A stretch of 18,267 nucleotides of DNA from JBHIBD01 sp046758865 (GTDB lineage Bacteria > Planctomycetota > Brocadiia > Brocadiales > Bathyanammoxibiaceae): contig JBHIBD010000039.1 of NCBI GenBank assembly GCA_046758865.1, forward strand, positions 1 through 18,267, given 5' to 3'. Position 1 is the first letter of the stretch. Every line of letters begins with the position of its first letter. Made by a program: the position numbers and the translations under genes. Positions 6,531 through 14,855 of this stretch are shown here, piece by piece. The notes under the pieces were generated by a model, which searched no databases, had not been told where the DNA came from, and saw only the letters and a list, made by a program, of their open reading frames with translations.

Positions 6531-7868
6531 TTACATGTTCAGGCTCATCAGGAATTCTGCGTTTGTCTTTGTCTTTGCCAGTTTTTCTCTCAGCAGCTCT
6601 ATCGCCTCTATCGGGTTGGTCTCGTTCAGAACCTTCCTCAATAGCCAGACCCTCTTTAGTTCCTCTGGGTCCAGAAGCAGCTCTTCCTTGCGGGTGCCAG
6701 AGCGGGTGATGTCTATGGCGGGGAACAACCTGCGGTCCGCCAGTTTTCTGTCCAGATGGAGTTCCATATTGCCAGTGCCTTTGAACTCTTCATATATGAC
6801 ATCGTCCATTCGGCTTCCCGTCTCTATCAGCGCAGTGGCTATTATGGTAAGGCTTCCCCCCTCCTCGATGTTCCTAGCGCCGCCAAAGAACCTCTTTGGC
6901 CTCTGGAGGGCATTTGCGTCTATACCACCAGAGAGAATCTTACCACTGTGGGGGACCTCTGTGTTATAGGCCCTTGCGAGTCGGGTGATAGAGTCAAGGA
7001 GTATCAGAACATCCTTGCCACACTCCACCATCCTCTTTGCCTTCTCTATAACCACCTCTGCCACCTGTACGTGGCGGCTGGCAGGCTCATCAAACGTGGA
7101 GCTTATCACCTCTGCCTGCGTGGCCCGCTCCATCTCGGTAACTTCCTCCGGCCTCTCGTCTATCAGAAGGATGATGAGTATAACCTCAGGGTGATTCTTG
7201 CTCACCGCATTGGCTATCTTCTGGAGTAGTACAGTCTTTCCTGCACGCGGCGGGGATACAATAAGCCCCCTTTGCCCCTTCCCTATAGGGGTAATCAGGT
7301 CCATTACCCTCGTGTTGAGCTCTTTAGCGGCGGTTTCAAGGAACAACCGCTCTTCAGGGTGCAGTGGGGTCAGGTCATCGAAGATCACCCTTTCGCTCAT
7401 CAGTTCGGGGTCTTCAAAGTTTATGGCCTCCACCTTGAGAAGTGCAAAGTACCTCTCATTCTCCTTCGGCGGACGTATCTGTCCTGAGACTATGGCACCC
7501 GTCCTTATACCAAATCGGCGTATTTGGGAAGGAGAAATGTAGATATCATCAGGGCAAGGGAGATAGTTGTAGTCTGGGGAACGCAAGAAGCCAAAACCCT
7601 CTTGCAACACCTCTACCACACCCTCGCCATACATAAGGCCGTTCTGAGTGACACGCTCCTTGAGGATCTTGAAGATAAGGTTCTGTTTCTTAAGGCCCTG
7701 GAACTCCCTCACACCCTCCTTCTTGGCCAGTTCCTGAAGCTCCTTTATGGTCATCTTCTGAAGCACTCTAATGTGCAACTCTTCTTTTTTATATGATTCC
7801 TTCTTTACCTCTTTCTCTCCCGAAACCTCTTGTACTGCAACACTGTTTTTTTGTTGTTTAACTGCCAT
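6531..7868 (-). CDS. rho: Transcription termination factor Rho
   Basis: Hexameric RNA-dependent ATPase/translocase that terminates transcription. The 445-residue product has a short Lys/Glu-rich N-terminus and a Rho N-terminal helical domain (about 34-75, MTIKELQELAKKEGV). The cold-shock-like RNA-binding domain includes GFGFLRSP (91-98). The ATPase core has Walker A SPPRAGKT (205-212), Walker B VLILLDSI (287-294), the Q-loop LSGGIDANAL and the family-typical RRLFPAIDITRSGTRKEELL. There is no long N-terminal insertion. The ATG at 7868 has a strong GGAGGAAT Shine-Dalgarno within the 20-base gap after coaE, so it is the third gene of the polA-coaE-rho operon. The assignment is secure. Confidence 0.97.
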   Translation of the reverse strand: MAVKQQKNSVAVQEVSGEKEVKKESYKKEELHIRVLQKMTIKELQELAKKEGVREFQGLKKQNLIFKILKERVTQNGLMYGEGVVEVLQEGFGFLRSPDYNYLPCPDDIYISPSQIRRFGIRTGAIVSGQIRPPKENERYFALLKVEAINFEDPELMSERVIFDDLTPLHPEERLFLETAAKELNTRVMDLITPIGKGQRGLIVSPPRAGKTVLLQKIANAVSKNHPEVILIILLIDERPEEVTEMERATQAEVISSTFDEPASRHVQVAEVVIEKAKRMVECGKDVLILLDSITRLARAYNTEVPHSGKILSGGIDANALQRPKRFFGGARNIEEGGSLTIIATALIETGSRMDDVIYEEFKGTGNMELHLDRKLADRRLFPAIDITRSGTRKEELLLDPEELKRVWLLRKVLNETNPIEAIELLREKLAKTKTNAEFLMSLNM

Positions 7869-7888
7869 TACATTCCTCCAAAATTACC

Positions 7889-8476
7889 TTATAAGACAAA
7901 TCTGTTCCAAAACTCTTTAACCTGTCTGAGAGTCTCCTCCTTTGAGAAGCTGTTATTAATCACATAGTGAGCCATTTTCTTTTTCTCTTCCGCTGGGGCC
8001 TGAAAGCGTTCCCTCCTACTCACCTCCTCAGGGCTCCAGTGCCTGTGTTTCATAGCCCTTTCTTTCTTTACCCTCTCGTCCGCCGCTACAAAGATGAGAA
8101 GGTCGCAGAGCCCGGCGAGGCCCGTCTCTTGGAGAAGCGCGGCGTCCACTACAACGACCCTCGTCTCATCTCTCGCAATCTCTTGCTGGATGCTCTCAAG
8201 TATTGGGGGGTGGAGGGTATCGTTCAATTCCCTCAGCGCTTCTGCATCAGAGAAGACTATCCTTGAGAGCTTAAGCCGGTCAACCATGCCTCTTTCGTCT
8301 AATATCTCCTTGCTCCATCTCTTAATCAGTTTTTCCTTGACCTCAGGGGTATCCAAAAGCCCATGGCCGATTTCATCTGCGTCAATGACCCTCGCCCCAA
8401 ATGAGCCGAGTATCTCTGCCACTGTGGTCTTGCCGCTAGCCACACCACCCATGATGCCTATTACTTTGGGTCGCAT
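7889..8476 (-). CDS. coaE: Dephospho-CoA kinase
   Basis: Catalyses the last step of coenzyme A synthesis, ATP-dependent phosphorylation of dephospho-CoA, in the cytoplasm. The 195-residue product has the P-loop GIMGGVASGKTT (7-18), the substrate-site region ARVIDADEIGHGLL and the helical lid around LHPPILESI. The later stretch VVVDAALLQETGL is the family's VVDIPLLFE-like motif. The length is normal. It starts 12 bases after the polA stop, with no clear Shine-Dalgarno, so translation is probably coupled to polA. Rho follows 20 bases later. polA and coaE are also neighbours in many Firmicutes. Confidence 0.93.
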   Translation of the reverse strand: MRPKVIGIMGGVASGKTTVAEILGSFGARVIDADEIGHGLLDTPEVKEKLIKRWSKEILDERGMVDRLKLSRIVFSDAEALRELNDTLHPPILESIQQEIARDETRVVVVDAALLQETGLAGLCDLLIFVAADERVKKERAMKHRHWSPEEVSRRERFQAPAEEKKKMAHYVINNSFSKEETLRQVKEFWNRFVL

Positions 8477-8488
8477 TAGTGGGGTGCT

Positions 8489-11167
8489 TCACTCTACTTC
8501 TAGCCAATTTTTGCCTATCTTTACGTTTACCCTTATGGGCACTCGGAGTTCGAGGGCCTGCGTCATCTCCTCCTCGATAGCCCCTCTATCGGTGTCTAGC
8601 CCCTCTCTGGGCAGCTCAAAGAGCAGCTCATCGTGTATCTGCAGGAGCATTTTGGCCCTTGAGCCCATTCTCTCCAGGCGCGCACAAACCCTATTCATAG
8701 CAACCTTTATAAGGTCAGCGGCCGAGCCCTGTATTATGGTGTTGATGGCTACACGTTCTGCCAGAGACCTTTTCTGTTTGTTCTGGGAGTTTATCCCTGG
8801 CACGGGTCGTTTCCTTCCGAGTATGGTGGCCACATAGCCCCTTTTTCGCGCTTCTTCTACGGTCCTCTCGCGAAAGTGTCTAACACCTTTAAAGTGTTGG
8901 AAGTATGCCTCAATAAATGCACTGGCCTCTTTTGGTGTTATCCCTACCTCCCTTGAAAGGCCCATTGGGCTGAGTCCATAGACTATACCGAAGTTGACGG
9001 CCTTTGCAGTCCTTCGCATCTCAGGGGTCACATCGTCGAGTCCTATGCCGTAGAGCTTAGAGGCCACAGAGGCATGGATGTCTTGGTCCTTTTGGAAGGC
9101 CTCGACCAGGGCAGGGTCCTCGGAGAAATGTGCCAGAATCCTCAACTCTATCTGAGAATAGTCCAGGGACATAAATATCAGGTCTTCCCGCGATGGTATA
9201 AAGGCGCGACGTATCTGCCTACCCAGGTCGTTGCGGATGGGTATGTTTTGCAGGTTGGGCTCACTTGAGGAAAGTCTCCCTGTAGCGGTAACGGTCTGGT
9301 TAAAGGATGTGTGTACCTTTTCTGTCCTGGCGCTTACCATCTTTGGGAGGGCGTCAACGTATGTGGACTTCAGCTTGCTCAACTGCCTGTGTTCTGCCAG
9401 TAAGGCGGGTAAGGGATGTTGCTTTGCCAGTGTTTCCAATACCCTGGCGACGGTAGATGGGCCGGTCTTCGTCTTCGCCAGGGGCTTGAGCCCCAGCTTT
9501 TCAAAGAGCATCCTGGCTATCTGTTTAGGGGAATCTACGTTGAACCTCTCTCCTGCCAGATGGAAAATGTTTTCTTCAAGCGCAGAGAGTTTTTCATTTA
9601 AATACCTAGACATCTCTTCCAGGAGCTCGACGTCGAGTTTTATCCCCGCATATTCCATCTCGGCCAGCACGGTTACGAGTGGTATCTCTACCTCTTCGAA
9701 GAGTTTCAGGAGACCTTTTTGCTCCAAAAGTGGACGCATCCGGCAGGCAAGGCGGTAGGCCATATCTGCATCCTCGCAGGCATATTCAGATATCTTGCTG
9801 AGTTCCACCTTATCCATCGTAAGCTGCGCCTTGCCGGGGCCATGTCCTATTAGCTCGGTTATTGGTATCACCTGGTAAGATAGGAAGTGCATGGCCAGCT
9901 CATCAAGGCTATGTCTCCTGCGAGACGGATTAAGCAGATAGGAGGCGACCATGGTGTCAAATGCTATACCCCTGAGCTCAATGTTGTAGTTCTTGAGGAC
10001 GGCGTAGTCGTATTTCAGATTTTGTCCTATTTTCTTTATTCTTGGATTCTCGAGTAAGGGTTTTAGGTCCTTAAGGATATCCTGCGTAAGTGTGGTCTCT
10101 CCATCGGGTGCCGCAAGCGGTATATAGTAAGCCTCACCTTCCTTCCATGAGAAGGAGAGGCCGACTATCCTGGCCTCTACAACGTTAAGGCTTGTAGTCT
10201 CGAGGTCAAAGGAAAACGTATCTTGACCCGACAATTCTTTAAGGAGGTCCCGAAACTGGTTGGGTGTATTTACGATACGATAGTCGGCCTTCTTGGTCTC
10301 TGTCACAGGTGTCATCTGTGCCAGAAAGCTATTGAAACCGAGTTCCTGGAAGAGCCTTCTCAGTTCGTCCTCATTTGCATCGCTTATACGACATGCCTCC
10401 AGTTTTAGCTCAATAGGCACATCCACGGATATAGTTACTAATCGTTTGGCGAGCTGTGCCTGTTGGGCTGAGGTGCGAAGTCTTTCCCTAATCTTTTCCA
10501 TGCGTTTACTACCATTGAGGCCGTCAAGGTGTTTCAGTATACCCTCTAGGGAGCCCCATCTGTGTATCAGCTCCAAGGCCGTTTTTGGGCCAATGCCTGG
10601 TACCCCGGGTACGTTGTCTACGCTATCCCCCGTCAGGGCCATTATGTCGCTCACCTGCGCAGGCGTTATACCCTTTTCTTTCTTCAGGGTCTCGAGGTCT
10701 AGTATTTGGTCTTTCTTGGCGTTGTATATCCTTATGTAGGGGTCTATAAGTTGTTCAACGTCCTTATCTGCGGTGACGATATAGGTCTCTACCTTCTTTT
10801 TTGAGGCCTGTTTGGCAAGCGTGCCAATTATGTCGTCGGCCTCATAACCCTCGTAAGAGTAAATGGGTATTCCGTAGGCCTCCAATATCTTAAAGATTAT
10901 AGGGAGCTGCGCCACAAGGTCATCGGGCGTTTCCTTCCTATGTGCTTTGTATTCAGTATATTGTGCATGCCGAAATGTAGGACCGCTCGAATCAAAGGCT
11001 ACTGCCAGGTATTCGGGCCTTTGTTCCCTCAAGAGCCTTCTAAGCATGCCGGTAAAGCCGTATACGGCGTTTACAGGTGTACCATTCGGGCTGGTCAGGT
11101 CGGAGATGGCATAATAGGCCTGGTAACAATGTGAATGACCGTCTATTATAAAGAATTTTCCTGGCAT
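8489..11167 (-). CDS. polA: DNA polymerase I with 5'-3' and 3'-5' exonuclease domains
   Basis: Repair and Okazaki-fragment-processing polymerase of 892 residues, with all three domains complete. The 5' nuclease (about 1-290) has GYEADDIIGTLA (107-118) and GDSVDNVPGVPGIGPKTA (180-197). The 3'-5' exonuclease (about 300-480) keeps its catalytic residues: FDLET (Asp321, Glu323), Asp404 in FDTMVASYLL, and Tyr462/Asp466 in YACED, so proofreading is probably active, unlike Thermus enzymes. The polymerase domain has motif A LDYSQIELRI (Asp669), the O-helix RRTAKAVNFGIVYG (Lys722, Tyr730) and motif C QIHDELLF (Asp846). The start is ATG at 11167 without a visible Shine-Dalgarno. It is the first gene of polA-coaE-rho, with a candidate promoter about 500 bases upstream. 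Confidence 0.97.
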   Translation of the reverse strand: MPGKFFIIDGHSHCYQAYYAISDLTSPNGTPVNAVYGFTGMLRRLLREQRPEYLAVAFDSSGPTFRHAQYTEYKAHRKETPDDLVAQLPIIFKILEAYGIPIYSYEGYEADDIIGTLAKQASKKKVETYIVTADKDVEQLIDPYIRIYNAKKDQILDLETLKKEKGITPAQVSDIMALTGDSVDNVPGVPGIGPKTALELIHRWGSLEGILKHLDGLNGSKRMEKIRERLRTSAQQAQLAKRLVTISVDVPIELKLEACRISDANEDELRRLFQELGFNSFLAQMTPVTETKKADYRIVNTPNQFRDLLKELSGQDTFSFDLETTSLNVVEARIVGLSFSWKEGEAYYIPLAAPDGETTLTQDILKDLKPLLENPRIKKIGQNLKYDYAVLKNYNIELRGIAFDTMVASYLLNPSRRRHSLDELAMHFLSYQVIPITELIGHGPGKAQLTMDKVELSKISEYACEDADMAYRLACRMRPLLEQKGLLKLFEEVEIPLVTVLAEMEYAGIKLDVELLEEMSRYLNEKLSALEENIFHLAGERFNVDSPKQIARMLFEKLGLKPLAKTKTGPSTVARVLETLAKQHPLPALLAEHRQLSKLKSTYVDALPKMVSARTEKVHTSFNQTVTATGRLSSSEPNLQNIPIRNDLGRQIRRAFIPSREDLIFMSLDYSQIELRILAHFSEDPALVEAFQKDQDIHASVASKLYGIGLDDVTPEMRRTAKAVNFGIVYGLSPMGLSREVGITPKEASAFIEAYFQHFKGVRHFRERTVEEARKRGYVATILGRKRPVPGINSQNKQKRSLAERVAINTIIQGSAADLIKVAMNRVCARLERMGSRAKMLLQIHDELLFELPREGLDTDRGAIEEEMTQALELRVPIRVNVKIGKNWLEVE

Positions 11168-11584
11168 CGTAGCGTTTTCTAAAATTATTTAATGCAACTT
11201 AGGACTTTTTAGATGCAGATTTCAAAAGGGGGATCCAGGAAAGAAAAATTGGGGGAATAGTTATCCTCTCAAAATCCTTTAATATTCAACCTCTGAAAAG
11301 TCAGTATCTTCGATTCTACACCTTGTTTACAGGGATGCGATTTGCGCCCTTGGCGCATTTTTCACCATATGCACGGCATCGCAACTATCCTAAAAGGACC
11401 TGGAAAATAAGCCCCTGCAAGGAACACAAGAGAGTCAAAATTTTTACGGGGGTTTTTGCACCACTAAAAACAAGACGCTATAATTATGGTTATTCTAGAA
11501 CCCTAAAGCTGGCTGGATTTACCTCTTATGCCTCAGAAAGTCGCTGATTTTATCTTGCTAGATTTTAGGAAGTTTTGAATAGGT

Positions 11585-11655
11585 GTTCTTCAAGGGAGGT
11601 CGCGGCCAACCATATGAAGCAATGGCTAGAAGATTTTAGGCCTCTTCCGAAGAAC
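11585..11655 (-). ncRNA. Candidate structured RNA or leader element
   Basis: Read on the minus strand, GTTCTTC at the 5' end pairs perfectly with GAAGAAC 71 bases on. Inside, AGAGGCC pairs imperfectly with GCGACCTC, and AGCCAT pairs with ATGGTT (one G-U) around an eight-base loop, giving one long interrupted hairpin. The predicted transcript start of the 11662-11690 promoter falls at or near its first base. The size suggested a tRNA, but there is no T-loop or D-arm. The RNA family is unknown, and it may simply be the polA leader. Confidence 0.35.
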
Positions 11656-11661
11656 AATAGG

Positions 11662-11690
11662 AGTGTACACAAAAGTTGGCCTTTTGTCAA
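11662..11690 (-). promoter_or_regulatory. Candidate sigma-70 promoter for the polA operon
   Basis: On the minus strand TTGACA (11685-11690), a 17-base spacer and TACACT (11662-11667) form a promoter with a perfect -35 and a 4/6 -10. It begins 7 bases after the TPR-gene stop codon. The 7-bp hairpin ACAAAAG/CTTTTGT (11669-11687) overlaps its spacer and could serve as an operator. The nearest downstream gene is polA. Confidence 0.5.
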
Positions 11691-11697
11691 GCCCCTT

Positions 11698-13428
11698 TTA
11701 CCTCCATAGTTTTTGGGACAGGTCCTCTAGATGCCGCATAACATCTTCTTCCAGAGAGGCGTACCGACCAGCCGAGTATTCGAGGAATTTCTGATAGTGG
11801 AAGATGGCACTAGCAACCTCACTCTCTTCTAGAATTAATGCCAGGTTATAGTGGGCCTCTGCGTGTGAAGGGTCTACGGATAGCGCCTTTTCAAAGAATT
11901 TTCGGGCCCTGTCAGGCCGTTCCAGTTTTTTTGATACTACCCCGAGGTTGGTGAGGCTTTGTACATCTCTGGGGTTGGCCTCAACAACAGTTTGAAATTC
12001 CCTCAGGGCGGCCTGTAGGTTTCCCTTCTTAAACAGGGCTACCCCAAGGTTGTTGCGGGCCTTGTAGTAATTGGGTCTAAGGAGTATAGCCTTTCTGTAT
12101 GCGTTTATTGCGCTGTCAAGGTCTCCCCACTCCTGGTAGATGGAACCTAGGTTATTGTGTGTCTCAGGGTCCATGGGGTTGAGCCTTACTATCTCCAGGT
12201 ACTGCTCCCTGGCCTTCCTCAATTCACCACTTTTCTGATAGAAGACGGCCAGCTTAAACCGCTCTCTTTTTTCAAGCTCTTTCGGTGCAGTGAACGCCGC
12301 CTCTTCAGGTGCAGGCTCCTCTTCGGGTCGGAGTGGTGGAGGGGCCGCTACTGGGGCCCTGGGTGCCTCTGCGACCGTCGGGGGCTGTATCTCTACAGGG
12401 GCTTCTTCCACAACCTCTGCGGGCGGGGAGGGTATTGCGGGTCCTCCAGACACGCGTTCGGGTGCGGTCTTTATCTCTACACGTGAAGGCTCGGCTCTCT
12501 TTGGTGGCACGGGGGATGATACCGGTACAGGTGGGGCTTCTACACCCGGTGCCGGCACCTCCATCACTACGGTAGGTGGTGCCTCAGCAGGCATAGCCTT
12601 CCTGGCGGCTTCTTCCGTAACAACTGCTTCAAGCCCCTCCGGCACCCCTGGTTCTCCAGCTTTTATCTCTATACGTGGGGCCTCGGGTCTTTCTAGCTTA
12701 ACTACCTTGGGTAGTACGTGTGGAGGTGGCATCTCTTCCAGCGGGACGGTGGGCAACTCTTTGGGTCTCTCGACCGGTACAGGTTTGACTTCGACTACTT
12801 CTACTTCCGGAGGGGCGGCAGGTGCAGGCCTTAGTTCGACTACTTCTACTTCTTCTACTTCCAGAGGGGTGGCTGGTGGTTTTTCAGGTCTCTTAGCGGG
12901 TGTAGCTCCAAGTTCAATCGCCTCTATTTCTAAAGGAGCGGCAGGTACAGGCCTTAGTTCGACAACTTCTATTTCCAGAGGGGCGGTGGGTGGCTCTTCA
13001 AGTTCCTCGGTTGGTGCAGGTTTAAGCTCCATCTCCTCTATAATAGGGCCCTCATCTATACTTTCTATGGAGAGTATTTCCATGGGAAGTACCTCTGCCT
13101 TCTTAGCTGCAAACTCCTTTGAAGCAAGGGCCAGCCCGCCTCTTCCCGACGAAGGAGGACGGGTGAGCCTCTCTAGGCCTGGTTCTCTTGCCCTGGGTGA
13201 AGTGGAATGTTTTTTTGGCGCAATTAAGTGGGGTGCTACAAAGGCAGCTAGGAGAATAAATCCTATGCCCGCGGATGATATGATTATCAACCTCTTGAGA
13301 TTCTGACCTTTTGGTTGTTTTGGAGTATTGTATTCAATTATGGTGTCCAGAGAAACGTCACCATAATCTGATGGAGAGGTTTTCTTATTTTTTGGGGCAT
13401 TTTTAAGCTGGTCTAATATCTTACTCAC
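11698..13428 (-). CDS. MshN-like inner-membrane TPR protein with long proline-rich linker
   Basis: Probable structural partner of the secretin and ATPase encoded just upstream. The 576-residue product has a basic cytoplasmic N-terminus and one membrane helix (about 47-68). A linker of some 310 residues rich in Pro, Glu, Val and Ala, with recurring units such as VVELRPAPAAP, follows. About five TPR units fill the C-terminus (about 385-550), e.g. ETHNNLGSIYQEWGDLDSAI. MshN of MSHA pilus systems has the same helix-plus-TPR plan, but the linker here is far longer and recalls the periplasm-spanning region of TonB. The start is GTG at 13428, 16 bases after the upstream stop, with no clear Shine-Dalgarno. 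The TPR domain is certain; the MshN equivalence is inferred from gene order. Confidence 0.75.
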   Translation of the reverse strand: MSKILDQLKNAPKNKKTSPSDYGDVSLDTIIEYNTPKQPKGQNLKRLIIISSAGIGFILLAAFVAPHLIAPKKHSTSPRAREPGLERLTRPPSSGRGGLALASKEFAAKKAEVLPMEILSIESIDEGPIIEEMELKPAPTEELEEPPTAPLEIEVVELRPVPAAPLEIEAIELGATPAKRPEKPPATPLEVEEVEVVELRPAPAAPPEVEVVEVKPVPVERPKELPTVPLEEMPPPHVLPKVVKLERPEAPRIEIKAGEPGVPEGLEAVVTEEAARKAMPAEAPPTVVMEVPAPGVEAPPVPVSSPVPPKRAEPSRVEIKTAPERVSGGPAIPSPPAEVVEEAPVEIQPPTVAEAPRAPVAAPPPLRPEEEPAPEEAAFTAPKELEKRERFKLAVFYQKSGELRKAREQYLEIVRLNPMDPETHNNLGSIYQEWGDLDSAINAYRKAILLRPNYYKARNNLGVALFKKGNLQAALREFQTVVEANPRDVQSLTNLGVVSKKLERPDRARKFFEKALSVDPSHAEAHYNLALILEESEVASAIFHYQKFLEYSAGRYASLEEDVMRHLEDLSQKLWR

Positions 13429-13444
13429 AGGTTTAGATAGGTGC

Positions 13445-14836
13445 CTATTCTGTGCTCAGCACCTCCGCAAAGGCCATCACTTCGGCATCGAGAAGTTCCC
13501 CCTGTACCTGAAGCTCATCGAGCACATTTGTAGCCTTTTCTTGGTCTTTAAAGTTGCCAAGCACGAGGTAATACTTTCGGCTTCCTCCTTCGGTACCGAT
13601 GGCAATGACGTGGGCCTTTTGTTTTACACCGCGCAGGCCCTTGGCCTTTTCTATGGCAGATTCCCTGTCGTCAAAGACCCCCAAGAATATTGTGAAAGAG
13701 CCCTTCCATTCATCAGGTATTATTACTGGTGGTGTTGCCGGTGGAGCAGCAGATCTGGTTTTCAAGGTCTTTATATCTTCTTGAAGTTTGGTTATTTCCT
13801 GTTCCAGCCTGCTTTTCTCTATCTGTCGGCCAATCTTGACTTGGGCTAGTTGACGCTCTAAGACCCTTCTGGCCCGACTGCCTTCAAGCCCCTGTATATT
13901 CTGGTAGATTAGGAAGCCTATGGCACCAGCTCCTATGACAATTGCAGGGATGAGGACGGGCACCCCGACCTTGTGTGGCCTAGCAGGGGCTTCTCCAGGC
14001 AGAGTCATTTTTGGTTCCTTCCTTCGCAATTTAAGGTTCTCAACGGCCTTCTCCACGATTTCCTTTGTTATATTTGTGGTCTGCAGGGTGTATGCGCCCA
14101 GAAGTGCTCTATCACATATAAGGTTTATCATGCGTGGGATACCCAGAGAGTATTCGTGTATGAGTGCCATGGCCTTTGGAGAGAAATCTATTTGTCCTTT
14201 GGAACCCGCTATCATAAGACGATGTTCAATATATTTTTGTATCTCCTCTTTCTTAAGGGGGCTTAGCTGACATTTGACAGAAATCCGCTGGTCAAGTTGT
14301 TTGAGCTGTGGAGACTGTAGAAGCCGCATGAGCCCAAGTTGTCCCACCAGTATAATCTGCAGAAGTTTTTCCTTTTCTGTCTCCAGGTTGGAGAGAATTC
14401 TTATCTGCTCCAGTACAGGCAGGGGGAGGTTTTGCGCCTCATCAATGATAAGTAGCGCATTCTCCCCCTCCTTCAGGGCATTCAGTAGGAATTGGTTTAA
14501 CTGGTCTATCATCTCCTGTTTTGTGCGTTTCCCAGCACTTTTTCCCATTACGCCAAAGTCGTGGAGGATTGATTCAAGGAGCTCGTCCTCAGAAATGAAG
14601 GGGTTTAGTATGAGTGCCGAGTGCGTCTTTCTGTCCATCTTTTCTAGAATCATTCGGCACATGGTAGTCTTCCCCGTGCCTATGGCACCGGTTACGACTA
14701 TGAAACCCTCTCTTGTCTTTATGCCATAGAGAGAGAGGTCCAGGTTGGTTTTGTGGGTCTCACTGAGGAAGAAATATTTGGGGTCTGGGGTAAGACTAAA
14801 TGGTTTTTCTTTGAGTCCGAAGAATTCTAGGTACAT
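13445..14836 (-). CDS. MshM/ExeA-type AAA ATPase with membrane helix and SPOR domain
   Basis: ATPase thought to help assemble the secretin in the envelope. The 463-residue product begins MYLEFFGLKEKPFSLTPDP, the ExeA/MshM hallmark. It has Walker A GAIGTGKTT (50-58), Walker B LLIIDEAQ (128-135) and the sensor region SLGIPRMINLICDRAL. A membrane helix (about 290-311), a coiled coil (about 320-362), a proline-rich hinge and a C-terminal SPOR-like peptidoglycan-binding domain (about 380-455, GSFTIFLGVFDDRESA and YYLVLGNFKDQEKA) follow. The AAA-helix-SPOR order resembles E. coli DamX. It has a GGGGGCGG Shine-Dalgarno and lies 19 bases after the secretin gene. The assignment to the ExeA/MshM family is firm. 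Confidence 0.85.
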   Translation of the reverse strand: MYLEFFGLKEKPFSLTPDPKYFFLSETHKTNLDLSLYGIKTREGFIVVTGAIGTGKTTMCRMILEKMDRKTHSALILNPFISEDELLESILHDFGVMGKSAGKRTKQEMIDQLNQFLLNALKEGENALLIIDEAQNLPLPVLEQIRILSNLETEKEKLLQIILVGQLGLMRLLQSPQLKQLDQRISVKCQLSPLKKEEIQKYIEHRLMIAGSKGQIDFSPKAMALIHEYSLGIPRMINLICDRALLGAYTLQTTNITKEIVEKAVENLKLRRKEPKMTLPGEAPARPHKVGVPVLIPAIVIGAGAIGFLIYQNIQGLEGSRARRVLERQLAQVKIGRQIEKSRLEQEITKLQEDIKTLKTRSAAPPATPPVIIPDEWKGSFTIFLGVFDDRESAIEKAKGLRGVKQKAHVIAIGTEGGSRKYYLVLGNFKDQEKATNVLDELQVQGELLDAEVMAFAEVLSTE

Positions 14837-14855
14837 GTACCGCCCCCAAAAATGG

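Larger units (their letters stand above)
11168..11697. other. Gene-free 530-base region upstream of polA
   Basis: No plausible protein gene is here; the 74-codon open frame at 11323-11547 (+) has no recognisable motif or RBS. On the minus strand the region begins with a promoter-like site, then a foldable 71-base segment (11585-11655). Further on, TGCGAT/ATCGCA (11336-11341 with 11378-11383) encloses a TGCGCC/GGCGCA hairpin (11343-11357). On the plus strand that inner hairpin is followed by five T residues and could act as a terminator. No tmRNA, RNase P or SRP RNA signature was found. Confidence 0.5.

Noticed and set aside
8094..8837. 247-codon plus-strand open frame
   Set aside because: Antisense to coaE and polA, both complete and well conserved; Ser-rich shadow composition.
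11323..11547. 74-codon plus-strand open frame upstream of polA
   Set aside because: No Shine-Dalgarno or recognisable motif, basic shadow-like composition, and a hairpin with a T-tract immediately inside its start.
11585..11655. tRNA-sized element with a 7-bp terminal stem
   Set aside because: Neither strand shows a T-loop (TTCRA type), D-arm or anticodon arm in the right places; retained only as an unknown structured segment.
12290..13306. 338-codon plus-strand open frame rich in Ser, Gly and Thr
   Set aside because: It is the antisense shadow of the proline-rich linker of the minus-strand TPR gene; it has low-complexity composition and no motif or RBS.
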